From Cryptomeria japonica (lineage: Eukaryota > Streptophyta > Pinopsida > Cupressales > Cupressaceae), in contig NC_081415.1 of NCBI RefSeq assembly GCF_030272615.1, positions 368,016,667 through 368,080,666 on the forward strand: a stretch of DNA of 64,000 nt, read 5' to 3'. Positions 46,979 to 58,928 of the stretch are shown here, piece by piece (positions within the stretch are counted from its first letter, which is position 1; every line of letters begins with the position of its first letter). The translations under genes and the position numbers were made by a program. The notes under the pieces are model-generated. The model was given only the letters and a program-made list of their open reading frames with translations. It ran no database searches and had not been told where the DNA came from.

Positions 46979-47980
46979 TTGTTTCTTTTGTTCTGCTTCA
47001 TTGTTTCTTTGGGTTTTTGTTTGTTTGTTGTGTTTTTGTTTTGTTGTGTGCTTGCTTCCCTTTTGTTTTGTTTGTTTTGTTTGATCATTTTGCTTGTTTG
47101 TTGGGTTAGGATATACATATTTTATTCTCAAATATTCTAAAAGGAAGGTATCCTTTGCATAACATCTTGCCAAATTCTGAGAGACTTTGACTCTTTTCTA
47201 TTTACGACTTCATTCTCATTTGGTTAATTTTGAAACTTTTGTCTATACTCGTTCAAAGTGGTATTATCATTTAAATATGATTTGAGTTTTTGACTTTCAA
47301 TTTGAAAAGGCTAGCTTGATAAACTCGGCACTAACGTCACATTAAGATACATTAGAAAGTTTTGTAAGCTATCAGATAAATTGGTTTTCAAGTGAAAAAT
47401 ACGAAGTCAAGACGTTTCACGTTATCCACTGTGGATCCCAACCCAGTAATCAAAATTCAATATTTGAAAGTTTCTTAAAAGGTTATTGAAGAAATAAGTC
47501 GTTCTATAATCTATAATGTTTTCAAAAAAAAAAGAGAGAGCGAAAAGAAATGATCCTCTTAAGCAACTAAAATGAGTGTTTCAAGTAACCTCCACCGAGG
47601 CTATGGACGCCTGGCTAGCAGTGGAGCACTGTTTGATGGGAACCAGAGGTATCTTTGTTGGGGCTATAGATGCCTGACTGGCAGCAGAGCTATGCCCAGG
47701 ATGACCTTGCATGAAACACGTTGATTGACTTCACCTATGTAGCTTGGGCTCAATTTCCTTTGTTTATCTTCATTATTGAGAATGATGGAGTATTGAATCA
47801 TGCGCACACACTTAAGAGTTGATCTTGTTCAGTTCTAGATTCAGTTTCTTGTTCATTAGTTCATTCATCTTTTCACTCTTATGCATTGTTTTGAATGATA
47901 GTAGCCTTAGGCGTGAGGTTACACCAGAGATTTTGAAGTTCTAAAATGCCTAGAGTCATTTTTCCCTGATAGTCGCCATT
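46979..47980 (+). other. T3 3' untranslated region
   Basis: Non-coding. GT-rich run TTTGTTTGTTGTG at 47015-47100. A pair of about 35-bp repeats: 'GGCTATGGACGCCTGGCTAG' at 47599 and 'GGCTATAGATGCCTGACTGG' at 47661. The last bases before the LTR read CCCTGATAGTCGCCATT, without a long purine tract. Confidence 0.65.
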
Positions 47981-50900
47981 TGTTATACCCTGCATATCTA
48001 GTCCCATCATTTTCATTTTTATGAAAATACGGGTCCCCTCTTTTGTCTTTTTTTTCTATTAGTTTTTCCTTTTCTTTTTAGTCTTTTGTTTTGTTCACCT
48101 CGAAACCCAGGTTCTCGAGTTCCTGAGGTGGGTTGTTTGCTTGTTTTTGTTTTCCCAAACTCCTGAATTTGTTTTGTGTCATTTCAAAGCATCACTTTGA
48201 AACTTTAGGTTCCTAGAGTCCCAAAGTCTTTGTTCATCTTTTGGTTTTCACCCCGAAAGTTTGGATTCCCAAACTCCCAGGTTGTTTTTCTATCTATTTT
48301 TTAGAAACTTGGGTCCCCGAGACTCCAAGCTTGTCGCTTGTGCATCTTCTTTTTCGTGTGTGCATCCTCTCTTTTTTGTCGTTGTCATCATCCTCTGGTT
48401 GTCTCTATCTTCTATAGGTTGTAGGCTTGGTGTAAGCATAAAAGATTTGCAAAATCAAAAAAAATCAAAAAAACACAAAATCCCTAAAAAATTACAAAAT
48501 TGAAAAACCATTTGAAAATAACAAAAAAAAAATATTTGCAAATAAAAAAAAAAATTTGGAACTGTGGACCTCCGGAGTATGAAAAATTATAACTCAAGAC
48601 CACACACTCCCGAAATCCCGAAGTGAAATGCAAAGAAACTAAAAGCAATTTTCAAACTTCGGACCTCTGAGGCATGAAAGAACTAATCATTTAAAACTCG
48701 GAACTCCAGGAGTCCGAAACCCCGGAGCTAGCGAAAGGAATGAGTCTGGGATTCCAGACTCCCAAGATATGGAAAATTCAGTACCCGAAAGCTCCAAGGT
48801 CCGAAATCCTGAAATCTGCAGGAACTGAAATCCCGAAGTCCATAATGCATATAACAAGTGTACACTTCAGAGTTCCAAACTCCCGGGATGGCACAAAAGA
48901 CCCAAAGCTCTTGCCAAGTACAAAAGCTCGCAACCATGAAACTCTAGTATCCTCAGGCTCTGCAGCAAACTTGCCAAGTACAAAAGCTCGCAACCATGAA
49001 ACTCTAGTATCCTTAGGCTCTGCAACAAACAAGTATGGCTATGAATTAACCCGAGGAAAGGAAAGATGAAATTGGAGATCAAAGCAAGTTTTAATCTGTT
49101 GATTCCATAGTGTGAAATAATGAAAACTACAAAAGAAGTTGTGGTGATGAGCTATGATTACAACCAAGACACTAAGCATATGGAGCAATGTAAATATGAA
49201 GGCACCCCAGAGTTTCAGACCTCCGAGGTGTGGAGGAATCGACTTCCCAAAGTCTGAAACCTCATAATTCTGAAACCCCGGAGTATACAAGCCTTGAGGA
49301 GAATGAACAACGCACCCAAAATTCGAAGTAGAAGAGAAAACAACATAACTCCAAACCTCCAGAGTGTGAAAGAGCTAGCCATCCAAAACTGGGGACTCTG
49401 GGAGTTCGAAATCCTGGAGTCATTCATTTTGTGAATTCTAGAGACCATGAAATCCCAAGTTAAAATATGAATTCCAACAGTGGTTTTGGTGAAGAGATCG
49501 CATCCTTGATATGGTTTTTTTTTCCATAAAGTAGAACATTAGAGTATGCAAAAGCCTAGATCCTTTGATAAAATGAGGCTATCGTTGCCTATTGAAATTG
49601 ATCTGAGTGTTTTGTAATATAGAAAATATATCTCAAATAGAATGCAAATGATACAATGAATGCCCCAAGTAAGAAACTCAATCACAGCAAAGGAAAAAGA
49701 AAAAAAACTCAGACTTCATACATTGAGCCGAAAATAAAATCTGCAGTAAGAAAAGCATGAGGTAGATCGATCAGGACAACCAAATAAATGGTACGCGTAC
49801 AAGAATTCATAAAGCATGAGCCAAGTCTATTTAGGGCACCCACCGTCTCAATGAATAAAGAAAACAAGTTTAAAAAAGGGATTCATGAAAGTTCACAAAC
49901 CACATATGTTTCCAGGTTGAAAAGTGTTTTGAATACCATTTCTCTATTCATTGGTCAAATTGCATTTGGAATATATTTTAAACTATGGTGACTTTTGTTT
50001 TAATAAAAGGGCATTCAAAATCAAAAGAGATTTAAATCAACTTTGTTTTAGATGTTAAATATTTGTTGATTTAAGTTCCTTTCTCTTTTTGGGGCATAAA
50101 TTAATTATGTTTTATTAATGTCTTTGGAGGGAAAAAGTGGAAGATGGGGGCCACCATGGCAAATTAAATAATGATAAAAGGGATATTTGCTTTATTAAAT
50201 TTTAATTTATTTTAAAATTTAATAAAATTCTTTTATAATGATTTAAATCTTTTTGTAATATTATTTTTAAATTTGATTTAAATCTTTTTGTAATATTATT
50301 TTTACTTAATTTAAATGATTAATTTATTTTATTTTAAATTCATAATGAGATTAACTTTTATTTGAAATTGTGAATTTATAAAATAAATCGGCATTTTTTT
50401 AGGAAATGAGTTAATTATTTTATTGTTTTAATGTGTAGGTCCTAAATGAATTAGATTTGCAAATCGTGGAGATAAGTTGGAACAAATGTTGAACTGGCAT
50501 TTACTTGAAGGACGAGCATGTAGTTAGAAACAACAAAATGCATGTTGGAGCAGTGCCACCATCACAACCACTCTAGCTTCAATTGATAATGGATGTCACA
50601 CCTGTTTTTTAAGCAGATTTTGCATGATTACGAAGTGTTGGTTCATGCAGCATTGTTTTCGTAATGCTCACCCAGTCCCAATTTCGTTATAGTTAACTGG
50701 AGTCCAAGCCGGAGACTTGTATGTCAACTGTGACTCCTTTCTTTTTTAGTTCTTAATTTAGATTAGGTTTATTTCCTAGAAAGTAGGACAAGAAACTCTA
50801 TAAATTGGAGATTTTGATTCATTGTTAGGGGTCTGCGAATTGATGATTTAAGGTCCAATTAGAGATTCCATTTAGAGGGTCCATAAATTGATGATTTGAG

Positions 50901-51590
50901 GCCCACTTAGAGATTTTAGATTATTGTTAGGAATTTGAGTAGTTTTGTGATACATTCTTTGGAGTTAATACAAGAAGCATCTTATAGATTGCCTGATCTA
51001 TGCATATGTGCTATGAGTTTGTTCTTTGCAATTTGATAATGTCTATTGTTTGAAATCAGTAACTTGTTCTGATCTTCTGTTTATTGCTTTATGAATCATA
51101 TTGCGCATGTAAGTGGTGTATGAGAATTACTGGGATAGACAATATTGTGGTGATATTCTTTCTATGAGTTTGTAAAGTTGCATGACTTTGCATGTTCATT
51201 GGAGGTCTATAATTGAATGTTGATTTGAATAATATTTGATGATTTTTGGATTGCAGGGTACTAATTAAGTAGTTCATTAAGTTGTTATTGAATTGGTTTC
51301 ATTGTTATTTTCTTGTTTCCCTGATCTATCATTTGCAGTTTATTCCGAAAGAGAATCTAAATCTAAAAAATATAAAAAAGAAGAAGTAGGTAATTCGAAG
51401 TTGTTTCAACCAGTAGGCCCCTTGACAGGTACAATCGCATCAGCCACTGAGTTGCCCATCATCGTCGAGACCTGACTATAGAGACTTTGGGGTAGTTAGT
51501 TTCTCAAAACTTACTGCTTTTCAGGAGAGGTGGTGAGTGTTTACATAAACTACCTGACTATTGGTGAGTGTGTCAAAACACCCGTCAACA
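47981..51590 (+). repeat. Right (3') LTR of T3 (3610 bp)
   Basis: TGTTATACCCTGCATATC to CACCCGTCAACA; pairs with 36577-40076. It is longer because of a 60-bp duplication (48911-49030) and a duplicated AT block around 50268-50310. Two long stretches (for example 49783-50000) are nearly identical to the left LTR. Confidence 0.92.
48911..49030 (+). repeat. 60-bp tandem duplication in the T3 right LTR
   Basis: Two units starting TTGCCAAGTACAAAAGCTCG at 48911 and 48971, differing at two positions. The left LTR has one copy (about 37472-37530), so the duplication post-dates insertion or was formed during reverse transcription. Confidence 0.9.
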
Positions 51591-52080
51591 ACTGCTCTGT
51601 TTGTAGATCTGGGAATCTGCTAGAATGACACAAAAGTAAAATATTTCTTGATATCATCCACCATTCTCTTATAAGGCATCAGTTTCTCATCTTGAGTCTG
51701 ATATGTATCATTGATTCGATTGATGATTAGCTGAGAATCCCCATAGATTTGTAATTCCAGAACCTTCCATTCGATATCCAGCTTGATCTCATTTACCAAA
51801 GCTTCATACTCTGCAATGTTGTTTGTGCAAGGGAAAAGAATCTTATAAGCCTTTGGGATTGAATACTTTTGAGGAGTAATAAAAATTATTCCAGCACTGG
51901 AACCATGTTGAGTGAAAGATCCATCAAAGAACATCTTCCATGATTGTTGAGTAAGGTGCATTATTGATTCATCTAGAAATTCTATATGCAGCGGTTGAGT
52001 GTCTTCAAGTAGAGCATCAACAAGCTGATCTGCAATTACCTATCCTTTGATAGCTTTGTATTCCACATATTCAATATCAA
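51591..52080 (-). pseudogene. T2 additional RNase H, main part
   Basis: The minus-strand frame 51620-51961 reads 'SWKMFFDGSFTQHGSSAGII' (Asp), 'LFPCTNNIAEYEALVNEIKL' (Glu), 'LELQIYGDSQLIINRINDTY' (Asp) and 'LMPYKRMVDDIKKYF'. It is an archaeal-type RNase HI as found in Tat elements, placed after the ordinary RNase H. The end of the domain is on the other side of T3 at 36460-36576. Confidence 0.88.
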
Positions 52081-52083
52081 ACT

Positions 52084-53460
52084 CTATAAGAACCATGACC
52101 CATTTAGCCAATCTTCTTGTAAGTGTTGCTTTGTTGAGAAGATATTTGAGCGGATCAATCTTAGTGCTAAGATGTAGTGTCTCAATTTTAGTGATGCAAA
52201 GACTAATGCTAAGCATGCTTTTTCTATTATAGTATAGTTCATTTCATAAGACACCAATGTTCTGCTGATGTAATATATAGCTCTCTCTTTTTTATTTTCA
52301 TCTTGTTGTGCCAGAAGTGCCCCCAATGATGAATCAGTAACTGATATGTATAGGATCAATGGTTTACCTTGAATTGGTGGAATCAATATTGGTGTATTAG
52401 ATAGGTATTCTTTGATTTGATGAAGGCGATGTTCAAATTGTTGATCCCAGTTGTAGATTGTCCCTTTCCTTAATACTTTTGTGAAGGGTTGAGCCTTATC
52501 TGCTAGCTGAGAAATAAAGCATCTGATTGACTGGAGACATCCTTGTAGATTTCTCATTTGACTGATATTATTTGGGGGTGGCATTTCCATTATAGCTTGG
52601 ACCTTCTCAAGATCAACCTAAATCCCTTTCTTTGAAATGATGTAACCAAGTAGTTTACCAGATGTCACTCTGAATGCACACTTTTTAGGATTTAGCCGGA
52701 GCTTGAATTTTTCCATTCTATCTAGTATAAGGCCTAGCTCTTGAATATGTGTGGATCTCTTCATAGTCTTCACTAAAGTGTCATCAACATAATCTTCCAT
52801 ATTCTTATGCATCATATCATGAAAGATAGTAGTTACTGCTCTTTGGTAAGTTGCTCCTGTGTTCTTTAGACCAAATGGCATGACGTTCCAACAAAAGGTT
52901 CCCCATACACGAGTGAAAGTTATCTTTTCTTAATCTCCATGAGCTATTTTGGTCTCTTTATAACTGGACAATCCATCCATTAGTGAGTACATCTCATATC
53001 CAGCAGACATATCCACTATCATATCAATGTTAGGAAATGGAAAATCATCTTTTAGACATGCTTTATTGAGATCCCTAAAGTTTGTGCAAACCCTAATAGA
53101 TTTGCTTGCCTTTGATATAGGTACTATGTTTGAAATCCATTCTGCGTAGTCTATTGCTCTGATAAATCCAGCTTTTAGCAATTTTTCTAGCTCAGCCTTA
53201 ACTAGCAATGCCACATGAGGACGCATCTTGTGGATTTTTTGCTTGACTAGTTTAACTCCTGGTGTAATAGAAAGATGGTGCATGATGAGATTAGGATCTA
53301 GACCCAACATATCAGAGTATGTCCATGCAAAGTTGACCTTCTTTTCTAGGAAGAGATTGCTGAAATCTTTTAACTCTTCTGTTGATAATGATTGAGCTAA
53401 GTGGATGATATGTGGTATCTCTTGACTCCCAATATTTATTGGCTGAGTTGGTTCAATCAT
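52084..53460 (-). pseudogene. T2 reverse transcriptase and RNase H
   Basis: Open segments 53460-52930, 52881-52618 and 52590-52084 share one minus-strand frame. RT motifs: 'VKQKIHKMRPHVALLVKAEL', 'AEWISNIVPISKASKSIRVC', 'NFRDLNKACLKDDFPFPNID', 'MPFGLKNTGATYQRAV', catalytic 'EDYVDDTLVKT', 'LRLNPKKCAFRV'. RNase H: 'KPLILYISVTDSSLGALLAQ', 'ERAIYYISRTLVSYEMNYT', 'ALVFASLKLRHYI'. Stops separate the segments, no frameshift. Confidence 0.9.
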
Positions 53461-54461
53461 TATAGAAGACCTTTCCTGGAAATGACTTGGTAGTATATCA
53501 AGTATCTCACCTTCAAGTGCCTAGGAGAGGTTTTCACCCTTAGGTACGTCCTTTATTTTTTCTCTTTTTGATTCTAACACCGCCACAATGTGGTTTTCGC
53601 CATTAGATCTTTTATCTTTCTTATTTTGATTTTTGCAACTAAGATACTTGATATCTGTTTCAGTCATGTTCTCACTATGTTCGCTGGTGGAAGAGTCCAT
53701 TGGTTCAACTGCATTGAGGTAGTAGGATAACGTATAATCATTGGCAAAGATAGGTACATTCATAGGTTGGTTTTGGAGACTATAGTCAATTAGTTCAGGA
53801 TGTACCAAAGATAAAGTTTGGACAAGTTCAAGAGAGTTTACAGTATTATCATCATAACTTTGGACCGACAAGTTGAGTTCTATAAGACTACCTTGCATAA
53901 ATGTCTCAAGACCAGGAATATTTACAACATGATTATTGAAGTGCACATTAATATTTAGTTGACCAAATCCAATAGACCTACTCGTAGCACTGTTTTCTAT
54001 GCCAGACTATACTACATATCATGGTTCGATAGTAACAAGATCAGTAGATAGATTCCTGACATCCATGATAGAGGAGTCAGAGTTTAATGCTGAATAGGTA
54101 TTATCATCAATAGGACTGTTGTCGGAATCATCAAAGTCATAAGAGGAAGTTTATGACTCTTCTTCAAGTGATTGAGTGAATTTATGTATAGTGTCAATAT
54201 CTACATCTTTGATGCTACAAGTTCCTTCATGATTTGGCTCATTTATCACTTGTATCTGACATACCTATTGACATAACCTTGATGGTTCTATGAATTTATG
54301 TCTTCTACTCCATTCAGCTTCTTCTGGACTAATGGTTGGTCCTATTTCTGTAGCTTCCAATTTTTCTTGTGTAGTTCCATACCTGATTTGTTCTGTCCTA
54401 TTAGAGGGAGACATAGTAGGTGAAGAATTTTCTTGTGCCCTTTCTTCTTTCAACTTTTGTT
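53461..54461 (-). pseudogene. T2 spacer between G-patch and RT
   Basis: Same minus-strand frame as RT (open pieces 53946-53521 and 54453-54265). It is acidic, Ser-rich and without a recognisable domain, as is usual between protease and RT in Tat elements. It is cut at 54461/54462 by N3; the frame resumes at 61133. Confidence 0.65.
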
Positions 54462-55262
54462 TGTTAGGATTCCCAAAGATACTAAGAGGGGGGGGGTGAA
54501 TCAGTATCTGACCGGTAAGTATATTTTCTTAACTTATAACATGAAAAGCATATTAAAACTGTGTACCGGTAAACCAAAAATAATGCACCAAATAAGAATA
54601 ACAACCACAACATGAAAAGCACACCATAAAAAAATGTTTTAACGAGGAAACCCAGTGTGGGAAAAACCTCAGTGGGATTTGCGACCCACAATATTCACTT
54701 ACTAGCCAATAAGAGAATATTACTACTACAATAGGGGCCTGCACATGCAGGAAGGCCAAGTGCCTAGAGCTCACTACTCAATTACAAAAGAAGTCACACT
54801 AACTTACAAAAATGGATTATACTAATCCAATGTCTTGTACTGCTTTAGATTAGCATCTGCTATGCCAGATTCAGTATCGGTTTAAGCTTTGCTACATACA
54901 TAAACCCTTAACCACTATTTTGCATATTTGGTCTACTACCTTCTATTCATATTTTGCATCCTATCATAACATATATAAAATGATCTACAATGATCTCATA
55001 CATATATGAGTCATATTACAATCTGCCATGTCAGCTTACAAAAGATTTTACAATTAATTACAAAATACATTAATACAAAATTATTGTCGGCCAAGGTGTC
55101 GGTAATCTTCCTTTTCGGTGCCAGTGTTCTATATGTCGGTGTAGAGTTTGTCGGTGTTGGTGCTTGTGTCTGTCTACCGGTATTACATGATTGTAAGGTT
55201 TCCATCAATGACAATACCTTCAATCACCTACAATATCTCATTGGAGTGTGCATTTGCCAACA
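54462..55262 (-). repeat. 3' LTR of N3 (801 bp, complete)
   Basis: Minus-strand TGTTGGCAAATGCACA at 55262 to GGGAATCCTAACA at 54462. Contains the ACTGATTCACCCC... tract and the ACCGGT-containing motifs seen in N1 and N2. Confidence 0.92.
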
Positions 55263-55466
55263 ATCTCCCCCTTTGGCAATGATGGCAACACTCATGAGAA
55301 AAATTCAAGAATGTATCCAAAAATTGAAGTTCAAAAATTTTACCAAAAAATGTACCAGATGTGTGCTCCCCCTAAGCAGATGATCTCTATTTTTTTATTT
55401 TTCTCATCTCTACTACTCCCACTTTGACATCAATGACAAAGGTTGTCATTCATTGTCAGTGGAGTC
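55263..55466 (-). other. N3 3' untranslated region with multiplied polypurine tracts
   Basis: The minus strand has CCAAAGGGGGAGAT abutting the LTR (55263-55276), then TCAAAGTGGGAGTAGTAG near 55412-55428 and TTAGGGGGAGCACAC near 55363-55377. Three tracts in 200 bp, as in N1. Confidence 0.75.
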
Positions 55467-56751
55467 CTACTTGGATTCTTGTAACCGATGGGTTACAATT
55501 TGAAAAATATTTGTCAAAACCAAATTTAAACCATTACTGAATGATTTGTTATCTTTTGGTGCCTCTGGAGTTCTCTGTACTGTACCAGTGAGTATGTGCA
55601 TTTTCTCTTCCGGTGTCTTAAGTCTGAGAACCAGAGCCTTAGAAATTTCTTTTCTCAAAGAAATGAGGTAGTCTCGTTTGGGACTAAGTCTACATTTCAA
55701 GTCCTTTTCTTTATCCTTTATTCTTTCTTTGTCCTTCTCTAACTGCTTGATTTTCTCATCTTGCTCTACAATCTTCTTCTCTATCTCCAAAAATGAATCC
55801 AATGTACCTATCACATTGTCAGCAATATTCTTAATCTTATCTTATGCTTTGCTAATTTCCTTGTCTAGATCTTCTGTTAAAATATTTATTTTACAGGAAT
55901 CTCTATATAGTTTCTTGAATTCAAGAATTATCTCTCCAAGTTCCGGTAATAATGTTTCCATTTTCTCCTTATTCTTCTTCACAATTTCCTCAAAGAATTT
56001 CTCTTTTTCTTTAATCATTCTTTCCTTGAATGTGTCCTCATTTATTTTATCAATAGTCAATATGTTGTCAGTGATGAACTTAGACAATGTGTCTAGTTGA
56101 CCTAAAGAACCTTTGTTATCTACAATACACTTTGGTACTATCATTTTAAGAATGGGAATTGTGTCATCAATAGCCTTATAGGCTTGTGCATTGTACTATG
56201 TGATCTTCTTTATTGAATCCAATAAGACCTCTGTTACATTCGTAGGTCTGAATTATGCCATAGAAGTACCAGATGTTTGTCCAACTATCTTCACAATAGT
56301 CATACTACCAGTTGTAGGAATCACCTTTCTTGGTTCGACCTCTGGTAGGTCGGTCTGTGTTTGCATTTCTACAAACAAAGGTTTGGGTTTTTCAGTTTTG
56401 GCTGGTGGCACTGTCTCTATCTGAACCTGTGTTTCAACCTGTACCTGTTCTGATTTTTCCATCTGTATCTTAGAAGGTTTCTCTAAGCTCTCAACAGTCA
56501 GTTTCTCAATTTGTGTCTCTGTATGCACTTTTGGTTTCTCTATTTGTACCTCTGCACTATCCATTTCCGGTTCTCCTGACTTTTTATTAGTTGTATCTAC
56601 TGGTTTCTCTAATGGTTTACCAGTGGTATTCTCTGTCAGTTGCTCTATCTAAGTAGGATTTTTTGTGTTTATATTTTAATTTACACTCAACCTCAGCATC
56701 TGTAGCCAGTGACTCAGTAGCCACATTTGTCTTCTTGTCCTCAGTGGTTTC
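55467..56751 (-). pseudogene. ORF B of N3, C-terminal part (frameshifted)
   Basis: Open pieces 56564-56253, 56144-55842 and 55814-55467 lie in one frame, shifted once from the 693-codon frame upstream. They encode a Glu/Lys/Val-Gln repeat-like stretch ('QIEKPKVHTETQIEKLTVES', 'VQVETQVQIETVP') and then a long coiled coil ('EEIVKKNKEKMETLLPELGE', 'KKIVEQDEKIKQLEKDKERI'). This matches the coiled-coil tail of ORF B in N2 in place and character. The whole protein would be about 1150 residues. Confidence 0.75.
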
Positions 56752-58833
56752 TCAGTCAACCACAACATTTACTTTTTGAGTATCTATATTCGTAGTGTAC
56801 AAAACTTTAGACTCGGGATTTGTATCCTCTAATGGAGTCTCCATACTCTTAGTAGCCAGCTGACTGTCTATAGTATCTACCAGTGGAGTATCCGAAGGAG
56901 GTGGGGTTAAGTTATCAGTTATTTTCAAGCTTGGAGGTCCACTTATCTTACCTTTCCCCTTATCCATGTCCTTTTGGTATACTTTAATTGTCTTCAGTCT
57001 GAGTAATTCTTCTTGTTTCTCTTTTTCCACAAAGAATATATCCCGTGCATCTGTTGTTTCCTTAGAGACTTCATTCACTCTACCTACCATTAGTGCTATG
57101 TGTCGGTGAGCAGTGGAGAATACTGTCCAGTTTGCTTCACTGATTAGTTTATCTATTTCATCAGCTGAGTTGACTGGATGTACTGCAAGAAATTTTTCAA
57201 TTTCAATTTTCTTGTCCAAGTCAACAATGGCTAACCTTCTAGCTTCCAATCTCCTATACAGATCATTCGGTATTTCATCAACAACTTCCATCAAAAATTT
57301 CTTATATATATCCAAGTGTAAGATTACACTGTTCTCTATGTTTTCCTTGTCATTTGCAGATAGTGTGTTGTATATTTTGTTGATGTTCTTCAATTTACCA
57401 TCTTTAGTTATTTCACTTAGAAGTTTATCCAGTGGAGCAATATCTTGTTTTACCTTTCTTTTCTTCTTAGGTGTCAACTTCTTTTTCACTGGAGGCCTCA
57501 CTGCCTGTTGTTTTTTCCTTGTTTTCTTGGGTGTACGTGAGGCTACTGGTGAGGGTTTTCTTTTCCTTTCTACCCTTTTAAATACCGCTGGTATATCACT
57601 CTCAGAGGAGGTTCCAACCAGTGAAAGATGAGCTTCCGGTTGAGGTCCTTCCAACTCACTTTCCTTTATACTAGTTTGCTTCAAAACATGTTCCTTAATT
57701 GCTTTTGCCTGTCGGGTTCCTTTTCTTACTATTTCTTTGACCTTCTTAACCCTTTTTCTAGACTGAATTCCACTCTCAATTGTTTTAGCATTACCAAAAA
57801 ATTTCTCAGTGGGTTCCTTTGGTGCTTCAAGCAAGGCTTTTGCATAAGTTTTAATAATATTGTCATCTGTCTCATAGCCCATTTCAGTTACCCAAATAGT
57901 TCTAGGGACAACTACCTCCATCCAGATTTCATCCTTTTTAATTACAAAACAAATTTCTTTCTGATACTTGTCCACAATAGTTTGTGATAGTCTTACTCTA
58001 GTTTTCATTTGAGCTTTCAATGCTTGAAAATATTCATTTAGGTTTTTCTCCCTATTTTCTCCCATGTTGTTTAGTAGATCCAACAGTTGCTTTCCTACCG
58101 GTATGTCAAAGCCAAAATCTCTTGCACCAATATCGGGTACTTGTTTAGTTATGTACAGCATTAGACAAACAAGTAAATTTCCAAATCTAAATGTTCCTTT
58201 CTTATCTCCTTTAATCTTCCCCAAATTGTCTATCAATTCATCTTTGAGCCATTCGCATACATCTATTCTTGCATTATCATTAACCATGTCATAAGTGCTT
58301 TTAATACATAGGCTAGAAACTGAGTTCAACCTATTTGCATGTGTAGCTTTGTAGCCTAAGATTATACTGATAAATCTCACATTTATGTCCTTTACATCAT
58401 TTACCCTTAAAGACCTTTTGTCGGATGTTGCACTGATTAGGTTTATCACTATGTCATTTGAGACCTTCTTTGTTTTGTTAGGTCTACTACCGGTGGAAGG
58501 TAACCCTGTTACTGCCTTAACGGCTTCCTTTGTGATTTTATGAATTGTATCCAACCAGAAGAATTCACCATGAACTCTGCTTAGCACAATTCTTATAATA
58601 TCCTTGGGAAAATCCGGGATACTAAGGATTTCAGTAAAACCTAGGGTTTCCACTATCTTATGTTCAAGCTTGATATTTCCAGATTCGTCACATATCACAG
58701 TGTTATACATGTTTTTGATCTCATCATCACCTAGTTCCTCTATATGACAATGTATATACATCCTAGGGTCTTCAACATATACTACTCCCTTAGGAATTTG
58801 AGAAAATGCACCTATGCTATCATCTTTCTTCAC
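56752..58833 (-). CDS. ORF B of N3, N-terminal 693 codons: unrecognised globular domain plus nuclear-type basic region
   Basis: Residues 1-340 form a globular, mixed hydrophobic domain: 'YVEDPRMYIHCHIEELGD' (20-36), 'VHGEFFWLDTIHKITKEAVK' (87-106), 'NRLNSVSSLCIKSTYDMV' (167-184), 'TFRFGNLLVCLMLYITK' (214-230), 'IVDKYQKEICFVI' (286-298). Residues 350-465 are Lys/Arg-rich with 'RKRKPSP', 'PKKTRKKQQ' and at 455-461 PKKKRKV, the classic monopartite nuclear-localisation motif. A helical region follows. The first codon given is GTG. Homology with N2 ('PTIVEVVKRPRPIFKL' against 'PVLVEAIKEPQPEFKL') shows the natural start lies upstream, at an ATG near 58928, with a one-base frameshift between. No enzyme motif found; no family recognised. 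Confidence 0.8.
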   Translation of the reverse strand: MKKDDSIGAFSQIPKGVVYVEDPRMYIHCHIEELGDDEIKNMYNTVICDESGNIKLEHKIVETLGFTEILSIPDFPKDIIRIVLSRVHGEFFWLDTIHKITKEAVKAVTGLPSTGSRPNKTKKVSNDIVINLISATSDKRSLRVNDVKDINVRFISIILGYKATHANRLNSVSSLCIKSTYDMVNDNARIDVCEWLKDELIDNLGKIKGDKKGTFRFGNLLVCLMLYITKQVPDIGARDFGFDIPVGKQLLDLLNNMGENREKNLNEYFQALKAQMKTRVRLSQTIVDKYQKEICFVIKKDEIWMEVVVPRTIWVTEMGYETDDNIIKTYAKALLEAPKEPTEKFFGNAKTIESGIQSRKRVKKVKEIVRKGTRQAKAIKEHVLKQTSIKESELEGPQPEAHLSLVGTSSESDIPAVFKRVERKRKPSPVASRTPKKTRKKQQAVRPPVKKKLTPKKKRKVKQDIAPLDKLLSEITKDGKLKNINKIYNTLSANDKENIENSVILHLDIYKKFLMEVVDEIPNDLYRRLEARRLAIVDLDKKIEIEKFLAVHPVNSADEIDKLISEANWTVFSTAHRHIALMVGRVNEVSKETTDARDIFFVEKEKQEELLRLKTIKVYQKDMDKGKGKISGPPSLKITDNLTPPPSDTPLVDTIDSQLATKSMETPLEDTNPESKVLYTTNIDTQKVNVVVD

Positions 58834-58928
58834 TATTTCAGGATCCAGTTTGAATATGGGTCTAGGGCGCTTAACAACCTCAACAATAGTAGGATTTGCA
58901 ATAATTCAGGAGTGGATGAAGATGTCAT
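58834..58928 (-). pseudogene. ORF B of N3, first codons (frameshifted)
   Basis: The ATG at 58928 starts 'MTSSSTP', like 'MVATTSTP' of N2. The frame then slips by one base and 'IANPTIVEVVKRPRP' continues into the long ORF. Confidence 0.6.

Larger units (their letters stand above)
36577..51590 (+). mobile_element. T3: Tat-like Ty3/gypsy element with 3.5-kb LTRs, inserted in T2
   Basis: Left LTR (36577-40076), primer site, gag, protease, extra RNase H, RT, RNase H, integrase, 1 kb 3' UTR and right LTR (47981-51590) are all present in order on the plus strand. By eye the LTRs are about 95% identical, so it is younger than T2. Coding parts carry scattered stops. A clean target duplication is not evident (GTTGT left, ACTGC right); a TGTTGTTGTT run blurs the left border. 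Confidence 0.9.

Noticed and set aside
57113-58294. Plus-strand frames opposite ORF B of N3
   Set aside because: Hydrophobic low-complexity translations that mirror the Lys/Glu-rich minus-strand protein.
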